NCBI RefSeq assembly: GCF_051379705.1
Contig: NZ_CP179868.1
Location: 2,604,001-2,668,000 of the forward strand
Reading direction: 5' to 3'
Length of the DNA stretch: 64,000 bases
Source: Ekhidna sp051379705
Lineage (GTDB): Bacteria > Bacteroidota > Bacteroidia > Cytophagales > Cyclobacteriaceae
Positions 1 to 8,693 of the stretch are shown here, piece after piece. The notes below the pieces were generated by a model. That model saw only the letters and a list, made by a program, of their open reading frames with translations. It was not told the origin of the DNA and did no database searches. Positions within the stretch are counted from its first letter, which is position 1, and each line of letters starts with the position of its first letter. A program made the translations under genes and the position numbers.

Positions 1-489
1 TCTGTTTTACTGATTGCTGGAGGTATTATATTTTCAATTCTTCCACCTTTACCAGGTCCGGTTTTATCTTTTGGAGCGATGATCTGTACCAATGCTATAG
101 CAAACGATACAGAGTTTAGTACTAGCTCATTTATCGTTTGGGGAGTTATTGGAATACTTATAACAGTAGCAGATTATGTGCTCCCTGTTGCTGCCACAAA
201 AAAGTTTGGGGGCACCAAGGCTGGCGTTATTGGTGGAATGATTGGTATGGTAGCAGGAGTGCTACTGCCGATACCATTTGGCATCATACTGGGGCCATTA
301 TTAGGAGCGATAGTCGGAGACTTATATGGAGGAAACAGAATACGATCAGCCTTTAAATCTGGCTTTGGTTCATTTTTAGGGTTCTTATTGGCTACATCTT
401 TGAAGCTTCTCTATTCGATCATTCTTGGTGGAATTATTGCCTGGAAGGTTGGTGGATTTACCGCCAATGCAATCATTGAAATGTTTTAG
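1..489 (+). CDS. DUF456 family membrane protein (5'-truncated by window edge)
   Basis: The reading frame is open from base 1, so the true start lies upstream. An ATG at 79 is internal, because the residues before it (LPPLPGPVLSFGA) match the conserved Pro/Gly-rich beginning of the DUF456 family. The visible 162 residues are almost entirely hydrophobic, with glycine-rich helices (GGTKAGVIGGMIGMVAG, LGPLLGAIVGDL) typical of small-residue helix packing in this family. The function of DUF456 proteins is unknown, and an inner-membrane location is inferred. The stop codon overlaps the stop of the convergent prenyltransferase gene by four bases. Confidence 0.8.
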   Translation, partial: SVLLIAGGIIFSILPPLPGPVLSFGAMICTNAIANDTEFSTSSFIVWGVIGILITVADYVLPVAATKKFGGTKAGVIGGMIGMVAGVLLPIPFGIILGPLLGAIVGDLYGGNRIRSAFKSGFGSFLGFLLATSLKLLYSIILGGIIAWKVGGFTANAIIEMF

Positions 490-1337
490 ATAAGAAGCAT
501 GCTGATAAGTCCAGTAACAATCAAAATGTCTACATAAATTTTGATTGATTTAAAATCACTCATTTTATCAGCCCTGGCCAGTAGATATGCCATCCAGAAA
601 ACAAGAATTAAAACTCCGAAAAAATAGTAACGAACTGTCCAGTTGGGAATTGACAGCAAGTAGAATGTTAGCATACCAACACCAGCAAGTCCAGCTAGAT
701 ATATCATCACTTTCGCACCTCTGATTCCCCAAACAATCGGGATGGACTGAATGCCAAATTGGATTTCACCTTTTGCGCTAATAATATCTTTAATGCTCTC
801 ACGAATAAAAACAGTCACGCATCCAAACATCGCATACGCGATGACAAGCAAACTAAATTCCCTGAAGTAAACCATCACAAGCAAAAGCGTAAGGCTTGCC
901 AGGAAAGCAATGGTAAGCGTTCCAAGCAGAACCCATCTTCTTATGACTACACTGTATGTCCAAAGTGCACCTGCAGAAAAAATGTGAATGGCTCCTATTG
1001 CTGGATCAATAAGAAAGCCAATGCCAATACCTGAAAATGTGAGAATAAGGTGTGAGAATAAAGCAAGTCTGCGTCGAAAAGTCGTTCCAATGATCACCTT
1101 CGCAGGACGATTGATCATGTCTATCTTCTGATCAAAGTAGTCGTTAATGATATACCCTGCGGCTCCTATCATCCCCGTACTGAAAATGAAAAGGAGAAAA
1201 TTTGGGCCGATTAGAACAGCAACGGACTTATTAAGCAAGTAGAATGCGGTAATAAATTGAGTCAGTCCAATAATGAATAGGTTGGGAATTCTGCTAGCAG
1301 TTAAAAACCCGATGGTATTCTTGACTATAGGATTCAC
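486..1337 (-). CDS. UbiA family prenyltransferase
   Basis: An integral membrane prenyltransferase of 283 residues, a normal length for UbiA. The family joins a polyprenyl diphosphate to an aromatic or polar acceptor in the inner membrane. The Mg-diphosphate motif is visible at residues 65-73 (NDYFDQKID, matching NDxxDxxxD), followed by NRP, and several hydrophobic segments cover the rest. A second Asp-containing loop is less clear. The start is GTG at 1337, overlapping the TAG stop of the upstream DUF2520 gene by one base, so the two are translationally coupled. The acceptor cannot be read from the sequence. In Bacteroidota such genes are often labelled geranylgeranylglycerol-phosphate geranylgeranyltransferase, but a menaquinone-related or other role is possible. 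Confidence 0.8.
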   Translation of the reverse strand: MNPIVKNTIGFLTASRIPNLFIIGLTQFITAFYLLNKSVAVLIGPNFLLFIFSTGMIGAAGYIINDYFDQKIDMINRPAKVIIGTTFRRRLALFSHLILTFSGIGIGFLIDPAIGAIHIFSAGALWTYSVVIRRWVLLGTLTIAFLASLTLLLVMVYFREFSLLVIAYAMFGCVTVFIRESIKDIISAKGEIQFGIQSIPIVWGIRGAKVMIYLAGLAGVGMLTFYLLSIPNWTVRYYFFGVLILVFWMAYLLARADKMSDFKSIKIYVDILIVTGLISMLLI

Positions 1338-2059
1338 TAGGATTTACGGATGCTGTCAGTAATGATCTGATACATGCTTCTTAACCTTTCATCTTTCAGC
1401 ATTTCCAAATGAGTATTGATTGTTTCATCGTCTTCCCTTTTTGCCGGTCCTGTTTGAGATTGTGACGGATTTAACTCAATAGCTTTTTTCAAAGTCTCTT
1501 CTACCAAAGGTTGGATATCTTGAAAAGACATATCAAGTTCGGAAAGCAACTTCTCCGAAAGATGAAACATGTGATTGCTGAAATTGCATGCAAACACTGC
1601 GGCTAGATGAAGTTTTGAACGATTGGTTGAAGTCAATAGTCTGACATCATTACTGAAGCTTCGGACAAACGTGAAAATTTCTCTTTCGCCATCATCGGAC
1701 CCTTCCACAAAAATCGGGAAAGAGGTAAAATCAATTTCTTTTGTCTTACTGAATGTTTGAAGCGGATACATCACGCCATGTTTCGGATGCTTAGATAAAT
1801 CTGCAATCGGATTTGAACCAGATGTGTGAAGGACTATGGCTTCAGACACAGCAATTTGATCTGAAACATCCTTTATCAGATCATCAGGCACACTCAATAT
1901 GATAAATTCAAATGATTCCGGATTAAACTGATCAATGGGCAGTACAAAATCTTCCGTTGGGGTTCGGGAAAATATTGTGACTTCATGACGCTTTGAGGCA
2001 ATTCGGTTGGCCAAATGATAGCCGACATTTCCATACCCAATGATTGCTACCTTGCTCAT
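1337..2059 (-). CDS. Rossmann-fold and DUF2520 domain protein
   Basis: A 240-residue soluble protein. Its N-terminus carries a dinucleotide-binding glycine motif (GYGNVG, residues 8-13) in an F420/NADP-oxidoreductase-like Rossmann fold. The C-terminal half, from about residue 120, has the DUF2520 helical domain with the characteristic HLAAVFACNFSNHMF stretch near 150-165. The substrate is unknown. The fold suggests an NAD(P)-dependent reductase related to ketopantoate or hydroxyacid reductases. It sits between ccmF and the UbiA gene, all on the minus strand. A near-match to the -7 promoter motif (TATTTTTA, last base off) lies just upstream of the start. Confidence 0.8.
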   Translation of the reverse strand: MSKVAIIGYGNVGYHLANRIASKRHEVTIFSRTPTEDFVLPIDQFNPESFEFIILSVPDDLIKDVSDQIAVSEAIVLHTSGSNPIADLSKHPKHGVMYPLQTFSKTKEIDFTSFPIFVEGSDDGEREIFTFVRSFSNDVRLLTSTNRSKLHLAAVFACNFSNHMFHLSEKLLSELDMSFQDIQPLVEETLKKAIELNPSQSQTGPAKREDDETINTHLEMLKDERLRSMYQIITDSIRKS

Positions 2060-2096
2060 TTAGTAAAAATAGAAGATAAATGCTCAAAAAGGGAAT

Positions 2097-4586
2097 TTAT
2101 GCTTCTACTCCTTTATCCCGCATTTTTACAAATTCAAGATATCTGCGACGAATTGCTACTACAAAGCCTATGACCAGTAGAAATGTACCAAGCCATAGTA
2201 AATTAATCCACGGCTTTTTGACTGCCTCCATAATAATCCAATCTTTCTGAGTCGTCTGGTAGGCCAGTACTACTGCGTCCTCTTGAGGAATAATATTTTG
2301 GATGGATATCCGGAATGCCAAATCATTCACCTGATCATCTATTCTACCTACATACTCTTGATTTCGGATGACAAAAATTGGTTCAGAGCTATAGTTGGTG
2401 TATTCCCCTTGAACATTTATTACCGCTTTTACTGCCACATCGTTGGATGATAGAGGTGCCCCGTCAATGGAAGCAATTGGCTCCATCCGCTCTAGGGTCG
2501 CCACATAATCATTTACAAAAAATTGCTCACCAATTTTGACTTTGATTTCTTTCGGCTCGCTCCATTCGGGCTCTTGATCCGGGTCAGGAAACGTCCTCAC
2601 ATGCGTATACATATCAGCGTTGAGCTTTCGCTTGATATCCGGAGAGTAGACAATCATGTCCATCGCCTTATTTATCTGTACTCGAGGGAAGAGTGTGAAT
2701 TGTTTCCCAGCTTCCGTGTGATACTCAACTTCAAAGTAGCTGTTTTCCGGACTGATTAAGGTTAAGGTATCGTCAGAGTCTTTCTTAACCACTTTTAAAG
2801 GGTCAAGAGTCAATGTTATGTCGTTTTGATCAACATAGCCTTCCTCGCGTGTTTCTTTTCTAACGCCTCGATAAATCATCGAGTATTCCTTCATTTGTCT
2901 TGGCTCATTTATAAAAAGAAGTAGGTTATCTCGATTGACTTCCTCCGGAAACTCACTGCTCCAAACCATTGAAGTATAGTTGGTAGATAAAATAGAAGAG
3001 TAACCGCTGGAAAACAATATACCCACGAGCATCAATGCGATTCCAATATGGGTGATAGATCCCCCTGAAAGTTTGATGTTAGATTTCGCTACACCGATAA
3101 AAATCTTAGCGTTGGCACTAATGGAGTAGATACATGAAATGAGTAGTATGATATAATATGGATTAGTGATTTTCCCAATGACGATGATCAATCCCGAGAT
3201 CACCAATGAAATCAAAAAAGGAGTTCTCAGCTCTTCTTTGAGTTTCTTCCCATCCATTTTTTTCCACCAGAAAAACTGACCAGTTCCTGAGAGTATGGCT
3301 AAAAAGATGGAAAGTATTAGCTGAGGAAGTGAATATGCATCATAGATGTCTGTAGGTGGGGCCAGATTCAAATCAAAGCCAAGTAGCCCAGCTACTTGAT
3401 TGTAGACCGGCATTGAGGTATAGAGTAAAACCTGAAATGCCATAAGACTGAGAATGGCTGCTCCCATGAAAATCCAGAACTCACGAGAGTATGTAGATGT
3501 CTCTTCCTTGGTTGATGGGATATCTTTCCAACGCTTGGCAATGAAGAAAATGGATAAGAGAATAAAAGCAATAAGATAAATCAACAACTGACCAGATAGC
3601 CCCAAATCGGTAAACGAGTGAACGGAGGAGTTTCCAAGGATTCCACTTCGGGTAAGAAAAGTAGCGTATAGTATCAGGACAAATGAGGCAACCACGAGTA
3701 TCATGGAGAGCTTCAGCGCCGAACCACTTTTCTTGTAGGCGATCATCACATGTATGGCAGCCACTAGTACTAGCCATGGAACATAAATTGCATTCTCAAC
3801 CGGATCCCAATTCCAGTATCCACCAAAGTTGAGTGTCTCGTAAGCCCAATATGCGCCCATCAAAATTCCTACACCGAGGATCATGGCAGAAAATTGCGCC
3901 CATGGCAGAGCCGGTCGAATCCATTCCTTGTTTTTCCCGATAATTAACCCTCCTATACAGTAGGCAAATGGGATAACAGTAGTGGCAAAGCCAAGGAACA
4001 AAGTTGGTGGATGAATCACCATCCAATAATTCTGAAGCAATGGGTTAAGCCCATTACCATCTTCAGGAATAAAGTTGGGATTGGTTTGGAAAATAGGCGC
4101 ATCGATGACTTCTCTTAGCAGCATGAAAGGAGAGCTACCCAGCTTCACATCTAAGACTACAACTCCTAGAATCATTGAAGCAAGAAAAACCTGAGTCAGG
4201 GCCAAGACAAACATCACCGGAGCTTTCCAAAACTTATTGGTATTAATCAGAATAATCCCGAGCACTACATTCCAGAAAATCCATAGCAAGAAAGAACCTT
4301 CTTGCCCTTCCCAGAAACAGGAAATTTGGTAGTATACCGGAAGAATTTTAGAGCTATGACTGAATACGTAATGATACTCGAAATAATGATTGGTAATTAA
4401 ATAGAACAGCGTTCCGATAATTCCTAAAACAGCAACCGAGTGAATGTAGAAAACTTTGGTTCCGAAATTAGTCCATTCTTTATCCTGATTTCTTCCTCGA
4501 AAATAAGCATAGGCAGAAAGCAAACTTGTGACGAATGCGATGATTACTAATGCATGACCTAGCTGTCCCTCAAAATAATGTATCAT
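2097..4586 (-). CDS. ccmF: Cytochrome c maturation protein CcmF/CcsA-type haem lyase
   Basis: A polytopic membrane protein of 829 residues that handles haem transfer to apocytochrome c. The tryptophan-rich WWD-type haem-handling motif is at about 255-271 (GGYWNWDPVENAIYVPWL). The conserved LNPLLQ..W..IHPPTLFLG segment is at 180-200, with His192 a likely haem ligand. The long region between about 540 and 790 is a periplasmic domain, followed by a last membrane helix. The protein is longer than E. coli CcmF (about 650 residues) because of this domain. It is last in the ccmBCDEF set, 27 bases after ccmE. No thioredoxin-like ccmG or ccmH gene is in the window. Confidence 0.93.
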   Translation of the reverse strand: MIHYFEGQLGHALVIIAFVTSLLSAYAYFRGRNQDKEWTNFGTKVFYIHSVAVLGIIGTLFYLITNHYFEYHYVFSHSSKILPVYYQISCFWEGQEGSFLLWIFWNVVLGIILINTNKFWKAPVMFVLALTQVFLASMILGVVVLDVKLGSSPFMLLREVIDAPIFQTNPNFIPEDGNGLNPLLQNYWMVIHPPTLFLGFATTVIPFAYCIGGLIIGKNKEWIRPALPWAQFSAMILGVGILMGAYWAYETLNFGGYWNWDPVENAIYVPWLVLVAAIHVMIAYKKSGSALKLSMILVVASFVLILYATFLTRSGILGNSSVHSFTDLGLSGQLLIYLIAFILLSIFFIAKRWKDIPSTKEETSTYSREFWIFMGAAILSLMAFQVLLYTSMPVYNQVAGLLGFDLNLAPPTDIYDAYSLPQLILSIFLAILSGTGQFFWWKKMDGKKLKEELRTPFLISLVISGLIIVIGKITNPYYIILLISCIYSISANAKIFIGVAKSNIKLSGGSITHIGIALMLVGILFSSGYSSILSTNYTSMVWSSEFPEEVNRDNLLLFINEPRQMKEYSMIYRGVRKETREEGYVDQNDITLTLDPLKVVKKDSDDTLTLISPENSYFEVEYHTEAGKQFTLFPRVQINKAMDMIVYSPDIKRKLNADMYTHVRTFPDPDQEPEWSEPKEIKVKIGEQFFVNDYVATLERMEPIASIDGAPLSSNDVAVKAVINVQGEYTNYSSEPIFVIRNQEYVGRIDDQVNDLAFRISIQNIIPQEDAVVLAYQTTQKDWIIMEAVKKPWINLLWLGTFLLVIGFVVAIRRRYLEFVKMRDKGVEA

Positions 4587-4613
4587 ATGCTGGCTTTGAT
4601 TTAGCCGAAGATT

Positions 4614-5021
4614 TTAACTGGTAAATTCAGGATCCTCCTGGTATTTGGAAGGACACTTTAGTAATATTTTTTCTGCGACAAATTTGTCACCCTGAAATGC
4701 CCCTACAATTACTACTTGCTCAGACCGTGTAAAGTCGGTTGGGATAGGTTCTGCAAAAAGAACCTGCTGCTTCCAGCCATTTTCATCTATCATTTCAAAT
4801 TTAAAAGACAATTTATCAGGACTTTCTTCAATACCAACCACCTCTCCGGAAGCTGTCTTTGGCAGCTCGCCTACCACATGAATGCTTTTTTTGAAGCCTT
4901 TTTCAGAAAGCTCTCGAGCCTCGTCAAATGATACATACGTACTTGCATCACCTGTCATTGATACAATCATTGTGATTGCAATGGCAATAATTACTATGGC
5001 GCCTATATACTTCTTTTTCAT
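4614..5021 (-). CDS. ccmE: Cytochrome c maturation protein CcmE, cysteine-type haem chaperone
   Basis: A haem chaperone of 135 residues: an N-terminal membrane anchor (about 5-23) followed by an OB-fold periplasmic domain. The segment VVGELP at 49-54 and the final beta strand VAEKILLKC are typical of CcmE. In the classical protein haem is bound covalently by the His of an HxxxY motif. Here the position is Cys123 followed by Tyr127 (CPSKY), the CxxxY variant known from archaea and Desulfovibrio. The codons are TGT at 4653-4655 and TAC at 4641-4643 (read on the minus strand). The start ATG overlaps the ccmD stop in an ATGA arrangement. Confidence 0.9.
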   Translation of the reverse strand: MKKKYIGAIVIIAIAITMIVSMTGDASTYVSFDEARELSEKGFKKSIHVVGELPKTASGEVVGIEESPDKLSFKFEMIDENGWKQQVLFAEPIPTDFTRSEQVVIVGAFQGDKFVAEKILLKCPSKYQEDPEFTS

Positions 5022-5224
5022 TGCTCTTCTATTTCTTTTTCTAAACGCTTCGCACGCTTATCCAGTTTGAACATGAGGAAGAAAAATCCCGCCAAGATTA
5101 CAAGGATTATTGCGATCACAACATAAATCTTCCCTTCTCCACGAAAGTCATCTGCCATCTCAACTTGTGCTTGCACAAAGTGAGTAACGCTTAACATCAG
5201 TATTCCTAATATGTATTTAAGCAT
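5018..5224 (-). CDS. ccmD: CcmD-like small membrane protein
   Basis: A short protein of 68 residues from the ATG at 5224. Upstream in-frame codons overlap ccmC and add no conserved sequence. It begins with a hydrophobic signal-like stretch (about 1-19, ending VQAQ). One membrane helix (KIYVVIAIILVILAGFFFLM) follows, then a charged tail (KLDKRAKRLEKEIEEQ). Position and architecture fit CcmD, which stabilises the CcmABC-CcmE complex and helps release haem-loaded CcmE. The start overlaps the end of ccmC by eight bases and the stop overlaps the start of ccmE by four. The extra N-terminal hydrophobic segment is longer than in E. coli CcmD. Confidence 0.75.
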   Translation of the reverse strand: MLKYILGILMLSVTHFVQAQVEMADDFRGEGKIYVVIAIILVILAGFFFLMFKLDKRAKRLEKEIEEQ

Positions 5225-5891
5225 CTTCAAGTTTTTGTTTTGTAAGTGAAAGTCTCGTGGCAATGGTTGCCATCCAAAATCCTAAAAGTGTCCAACCCAT
5301 TATTGCGAAGTAAAAAACCTTTCTGAGATTGCTATCCAGATCATACGCATTGAATCCAGGATTACCACCATTGCCAGGGTGAAGGCTATCGGACATCCTA
5401 GGTAATATGAACAAAAGCGGAATCATCAGAAAAAAGGCGAATACGTTAAACACAGCCGAAATACGATTTCGTTGTTGCTCGTCTTGAACAGAACTTCGCA
5501 GTACGAAATAGGCCAGATAAATCAACAATGAAATAGCGGAAGCATTTTGTTTAGGATCGTTGCTCCACGGTTCACCCCATGTAAAGTTTGCCCAGATCAT
5601 CCCGGTTACAATTCCTAAGACACCAAACGCAATACCCATATTAGCGAGCTGAACACTGTAGGTGTCAAATCTATTATTTCCTGAACTTAAGTACTTAATA
5701 GCGTAAACAACTGAACCAAGAAAAAGCAATATCATTCCAAACCACATTGGCACGTGGAAATGAAGCGCTCGAATGGTTTCATTGAGTATAGGTAATTCAG
5801 GAACACGAAGCAGCAAACCTCCAATTACTGTATAGGTCAAAAGCACTACACACAACCATTTCCACCAATCAGTTTTTAGTAAATAACCCAT
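5217..5891 (-). CDS. ccmC: Haem exporter CcmC (CcsA/CcmC family)
   Basis: A membrane protein of about 224 residues with six predicted helices that presents haem to CcmE. The degenerate WWD motif is at about 105-118 (WGEPWSNDPKQNAS). Conserved histidines that may bind haem axially occur in LHFHVPMW (about 45-47) and SLHPGN (about 172). The start is the ATG at 5891, in a TGATG overlap with the ccmB stop. A GTG one codon earlier (5894) is also possible. It is co-transcribed with ccmB and ccmD. Confidence 0.9.
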   Translation of the reverse strand: MGYLLKTDWWKWLCVVLLTYTVIGGLLLRVPELPILNETIRALHFHVPMWFGMILLFLGSVVYAIKYLSSGNNRFDTYSVQLANMGIAFGVLGIVTGMIWANFTWGEPWSNDPKQNASAISLLIYLAYFVLRSSVQDEQQRNRISAVFNVFAFFLMIPLLFILPRMSDSLHPGNGGNPGFNAYDLDSNLRKVFYFAIMGWTLLGFWMATIATRLSLTKQKLEDA

Positions 5892-6541
5892 CACGATTTC
5901 CAGGTAAAAGGGAACAATACAAAAGTGAGCGCAATGATAATCACATCGACTGAGAAGAGTGCTGTGAGATTACCTTGAATCTGCATAAATACATAACTGT
6001 CAAGGATTTTAAAACTGTTACTAATCGATAAGATCAACACTGGAATTATGACAGGAAAGCCTAAGACTGCCATCATTATTGATCGGTTGCTTGATCTGAA
6101 TGCGATAGAAGAAACCATTGTGAAAGCGGCACTTAGGCCAATGCAGCCCAAAGTAAGGTTTAGCAGAAAAAGGTCGTAATTGATGATGGGATTACCTAGC
6201 AGCACAGAATATATCGCAAGCGAGATGAGAGCTATTATAGAAAGGTAGACAAATGAGTAAATAAGCTTTGCAAGGATGATTTCTGTAGGCTTGCAAAGAA
6301 AAAAGTAATAGTGCGATCGTCTTTCTTCCTGAATAAAACTTTTCGAAATCGCATTTATTGATGTGAATAGAAGAATAATCCAGAATAGCGCGTTCCATAC
6401 CTCGGTTGAGACAAATCCCTCAAAAGCCATGTAAGTGGCAAAAATGGTCGATGCTAGATACAATAAGATTCCTGTTATTGGATTCTGTTGCCTCCAGTCG
6501 ACGATTAAGTCTTTTTTAATGAGATGAAGTACCTTGTTCAC
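5891..6541 (-). CDS. ccmB: Haem exporter membrane subunit CcmB
   Basis: The membrane subunit of the CcmABC transporter, with an N-terminal cytosolic segment (KKDLIVDWRQQN) typical of CcmB and six hydrophobic helices. I chose the GTG at 6541 as start. It gives the usual short N-terminus, and a -7 promoter box at 6548-6555 overlaps the region that a TTG at 6562 would need in its mRNA. No ccmA ATPase gene lies beside it or anywhere in this window, so the ATPase must come from elsewhere. It is the first gene of the ccmB-C-D-E-F set and is divergent from the polysaccharide locus. Confidence 0.88.
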   Translation of the reverse strand: MNKVLHLIKKDLIVDWRQQNPITGILLYLASTIFATYMAFEGFVSTEVWNALFWIILLFTSINAISKSFIQEERRSHYYFFLCKPTEIILAKLIYSFVYLSIIALISLAIYSVLLGNPIINYDLFLLNLTLGCIGLSAAFTMVSSIAFRSSNRSIMMAVLGFPVIIPVLILSISNSFKILDSYVFMQIQGNLTALFSVDVIIIALTFVLFPFTWKS

Positions 6542-6547
6542 GAAGTG

Positions 6548-6555
6548 CAAAGGTA
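6548..6555 (-). promoter_or_regulatory. Bacteroidota -7 promoter element of the ccm operon
   Basis: TACCTTTG on the minus strand matches TAnnTTTG. It ends seven bases before the GTG start of ccmB, so the transcript would have essentially no leader. No clear -33 TTTG is seen at the usual spacing. Confidence 0.5.
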
Positions 6556-6570
6556 AATTCAAACAAGCTT

Positions 6571-7641
6571 ATGCCTTGCATATACTTCACATTCCCTTTA
6601 GCATTGCATAAAATTTTAGGTTTGAGTAAAACATCTTCAATATTAGTTACTGGTTCCGCTGGATTTATTGGTTTCCACCTGTCAAAGAGGCTTCTGGAGG
6701 AAGGTTTTCAGGTTGTTGGTATAGATTCTCTTAATGATTATTATGATGTTTCCATAAAAAATGATCGAACGAAAATCTTAATCAATAAGCAGAATTACAC
6801 CTTCTATCATATTGATTTAAATCAAAAAGATGAATTAAGTAAAATCTTCAAGAAGCATAAATTTGATCGGGTCATAAACTTGGCTGCCCAAGCAGGTGTG
6901 AGATATTCCATTACAAACCCTGAAGCCTATCTACGTTCTAATCTATCTGCATTCTTAAATATATTGGAGGAGTGTCGCCACAATGGAATTGGACATTTAA
7001 TTTACGCATCATCGAGTTCAGTTTATGGTGCAAATACAACCATGCCTTTCTCAGTAGAGCAAACGGTTGATCACCCCATATCACTTTACGCTGCAACCAA
7101 GAAGGCCAATGAACTAATGGCGCATACATATGCTTCGAATTATGGTTTGCCTGTAACTGGACTTAGATTCTTTACAGTATACGGTCCATGGGGCAGGCCA
7201 GATATGGCTCTCTTTTTATTTACTAAGGCGATTTTAGAAAATAAACCAATAGATGTCTATAATAATGGTCAAATGAGACGTGACTTCACTTACATAGATG
7301 ATATTGTTGAAGGGATTTACAGGTTACTTGATCATATCCCCATTGAGAATAGCAATTGGGATTCTAACAACCCCGACCCTGCTACAAGTTTCGCGCCATA
7401 TCACTTATTCAATATCGGAAATAATAATCCGATCGAATTATTGTCTTTTATTGAGGCGATCGAGAAAATTTTAGGTAAAAAAGCCCAAAAGAACTTTCTA
7501 CCAATTCAGACCGGGGATGTACCCGAGACTTATGCTGATGTTAGTAAGTTGGAAAAAGCCATTGGATATAAGCCGAAAACTTCAGTGGACTTTGGAGTTA
7601 GTAAGTTCATAGGCTGGTACAGAGATTACTACAATGTTTAG
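6571..7641 (+). CDS. UDP-glucuronate 4-epimerase-like SDR enzyme
   Basis: An extended short-chain dehydrogenase that most likely converts UDP-glucuronate to UDP-galacturonate. It shows the NAD motif GSAGFIG, the catalytic SSS...YAATKKAN arrangement, and the signature TVYGPWGRPDMALFLF and NNGQMRRDFTYIDDIV of the CapI/LspL group. The start is uncertain. The ATG at 6571 adds 17 residues before the family N-terminus. A TTG at 6622 gives MSKTSSILVTGSAGF, the more usual length. It is the first plus-strand gene of the polysaccharide locus and is followed at three bases by rfbB. The UDP-glucose dehydrogenase needed to make UDP-glucuronate is not in this window. Confidence 0.85.
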   Translation: MPCIYFTFPLALHKILGLSKTSSILVTGSAGFIGFHLSKRLLEEGFQVVGIDSLNDYYDVSIKNDRTKILINKQNYTFYHIDLNQKDELSKIFKKHKFDRVINLAAQAGVRYSITNPEAYLRSNLSAFLNILEECRHNGIGHLIYASSSSVYGANTTMPFSVEQTVDHPISLYAATKKANELMAHTYASNYGLPVTGLRFFTVYGPWGRPDMALFLFTKAILENKPIDVYNNGQMRRDFTYIDDIVEGIYRLLDHIPIENSNWDSNNPDPATSFAPYHLFNIGNNNPIELLSFIEAIEKILGKKAQKNFLPIQTGDVPETYADVSKLEKAIGYKPKTSVDFGVSKFIGWYRDYYNV

Positions 7642-7643
7642 TC

Positions 7644-8693
7644 ATGAATAAAATTTTAATTACAGGAGGAGCTGGCTTCATTGGTTCGCATGTGGTAAGA
7701 AGATTTATCAGAAGTGGTAAATATCAAATCATCAATCTTGATAAATTGACCTATGCAGGAAATTTAGAAAACTTACGTGATCTTGAGAATGATCCTAATT
7801 ACACCTTTGCCAAAGGAGATATTTGTGATTATAAGTTTTTGAAAGCCTTATTCATTGAGCATGATTTAAAAGGAGTGATTCATCTTGCGGCAGAGTCTCA
7901 TGTAGATCGTTCCATATCAAATCCAATGGAGTTCATTCAAACAAATGTTGTTGGAACTGTCAACCTCTTAAATGCAGCAAAGGAAGCATGGGAAGGTAAA
8001 AAAGAGCGAAGGTTCTATCACATTTCCACTGATGAAGTGTACGGCTCATTAGGTGACGAAGGGTTCTTTGTAGAGACAACTCCTTACGATCCTAAGTCAC
8101 CTTATTCAGCGTCAAAAGCCTCTTCCGATCATTTTGTGAGAGCCTACGGGAATACTTACGGTTTGCCTTTTGTGATCTCTAATTGTTCTAACAACTACGG
8201 ACCTAATCACTTTCCGGAAAAGCTCATCCCATTAATGATTCATAATATTAGGAATGGGAAACCGCTGCCTGTTTATGGAAAGGGAGAAAATATAAGAGAC
8301 TGGCTTTATGTAGAAGATCATGCCCGAGCTATTGAACTGATTTTTGAAAAGGGGAAAAATGGAGAAACCTACAACATAGGAGGTTTCAATGAGTGGAAGA
8401 ACATAGATTTGGTAAACCTTCTATGTGATGTGATGGATCAAAAACTAGGAAACGCGCAAGGCACTTCAAGAGAACTCATCACGTTTGTCAAAGATCGGGC
8501 AGGTCATGATTTGAGATATGCCATTGACGCTACAAAGCTGAATGAAGAACTTGGTTGGGAGCCATCACTTCAATTTAGAGAAGGCTTGGAAAAAACCGTA
8601 GATTGGTATTTTAAAAATGAACAGTGGCTAAGTGATGTCACATCAGGTGATTATAAGAAATACTATGAAGAACATTACAAAAACAGGAAGTAA
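7644..8693 (+). CDS. rfbB: dTDP-glucose 4,6-dehydratase
   Basis: An extended SDR enzyme of 349 residues (normal length) forming dTDP-4-keto-6-deoxyglucose. Visible features are the NAD motif GGAGFIGSHV at 7-16, the catalytic triad segment STDEVYG with its Thr-Asp-Glu, and YSASKASSDH. The C-terminus carries the family RAGHDLRYAID stretch. It is tightly packed between the UDP-glucuronate epimerase and rfbA, with no gap to rfbA. Substrate specificity rests on the whole-length match to RmlB rather than on single residues. Confidence 0.95.
   Translation: MNKILITGGAGFIGSHVVRRFIRSGKYQIINLDKLTYAGNLENLRDLENDPNYTFAKGDICDYKFLKALFIEHDLKGVIHLAAESHVDRSISNPMEFIQTNVVGTVNLLNAAKEAWEGKKERRFYHISTDEVYGSLGDEGFFVETTPYDPKSPYSASKASSDHFVRAYGNTYGLPFVISNCSNNYGPNHFPEKLIPLMIHNIRNGKPLPVYGKGENIRDWLYVEDHARAIELIFEKGKNGETYNIGGFNEWKNIDLVNLLCDVMDQKLGNAQGTSRELITFVKDRAGHDLRYAIDATKLNEELGWEPSLQFREGLEKTVDWYFKNEQWLSDVTSGDYKKYYEEHYKNRK

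Noticed and set aside
759..1034. Plus-strand open frame opposite the UbiA gene
   Set aside because: No recognisable domain; its residues follow from the codon pattern of the membrane protein on the other strand.
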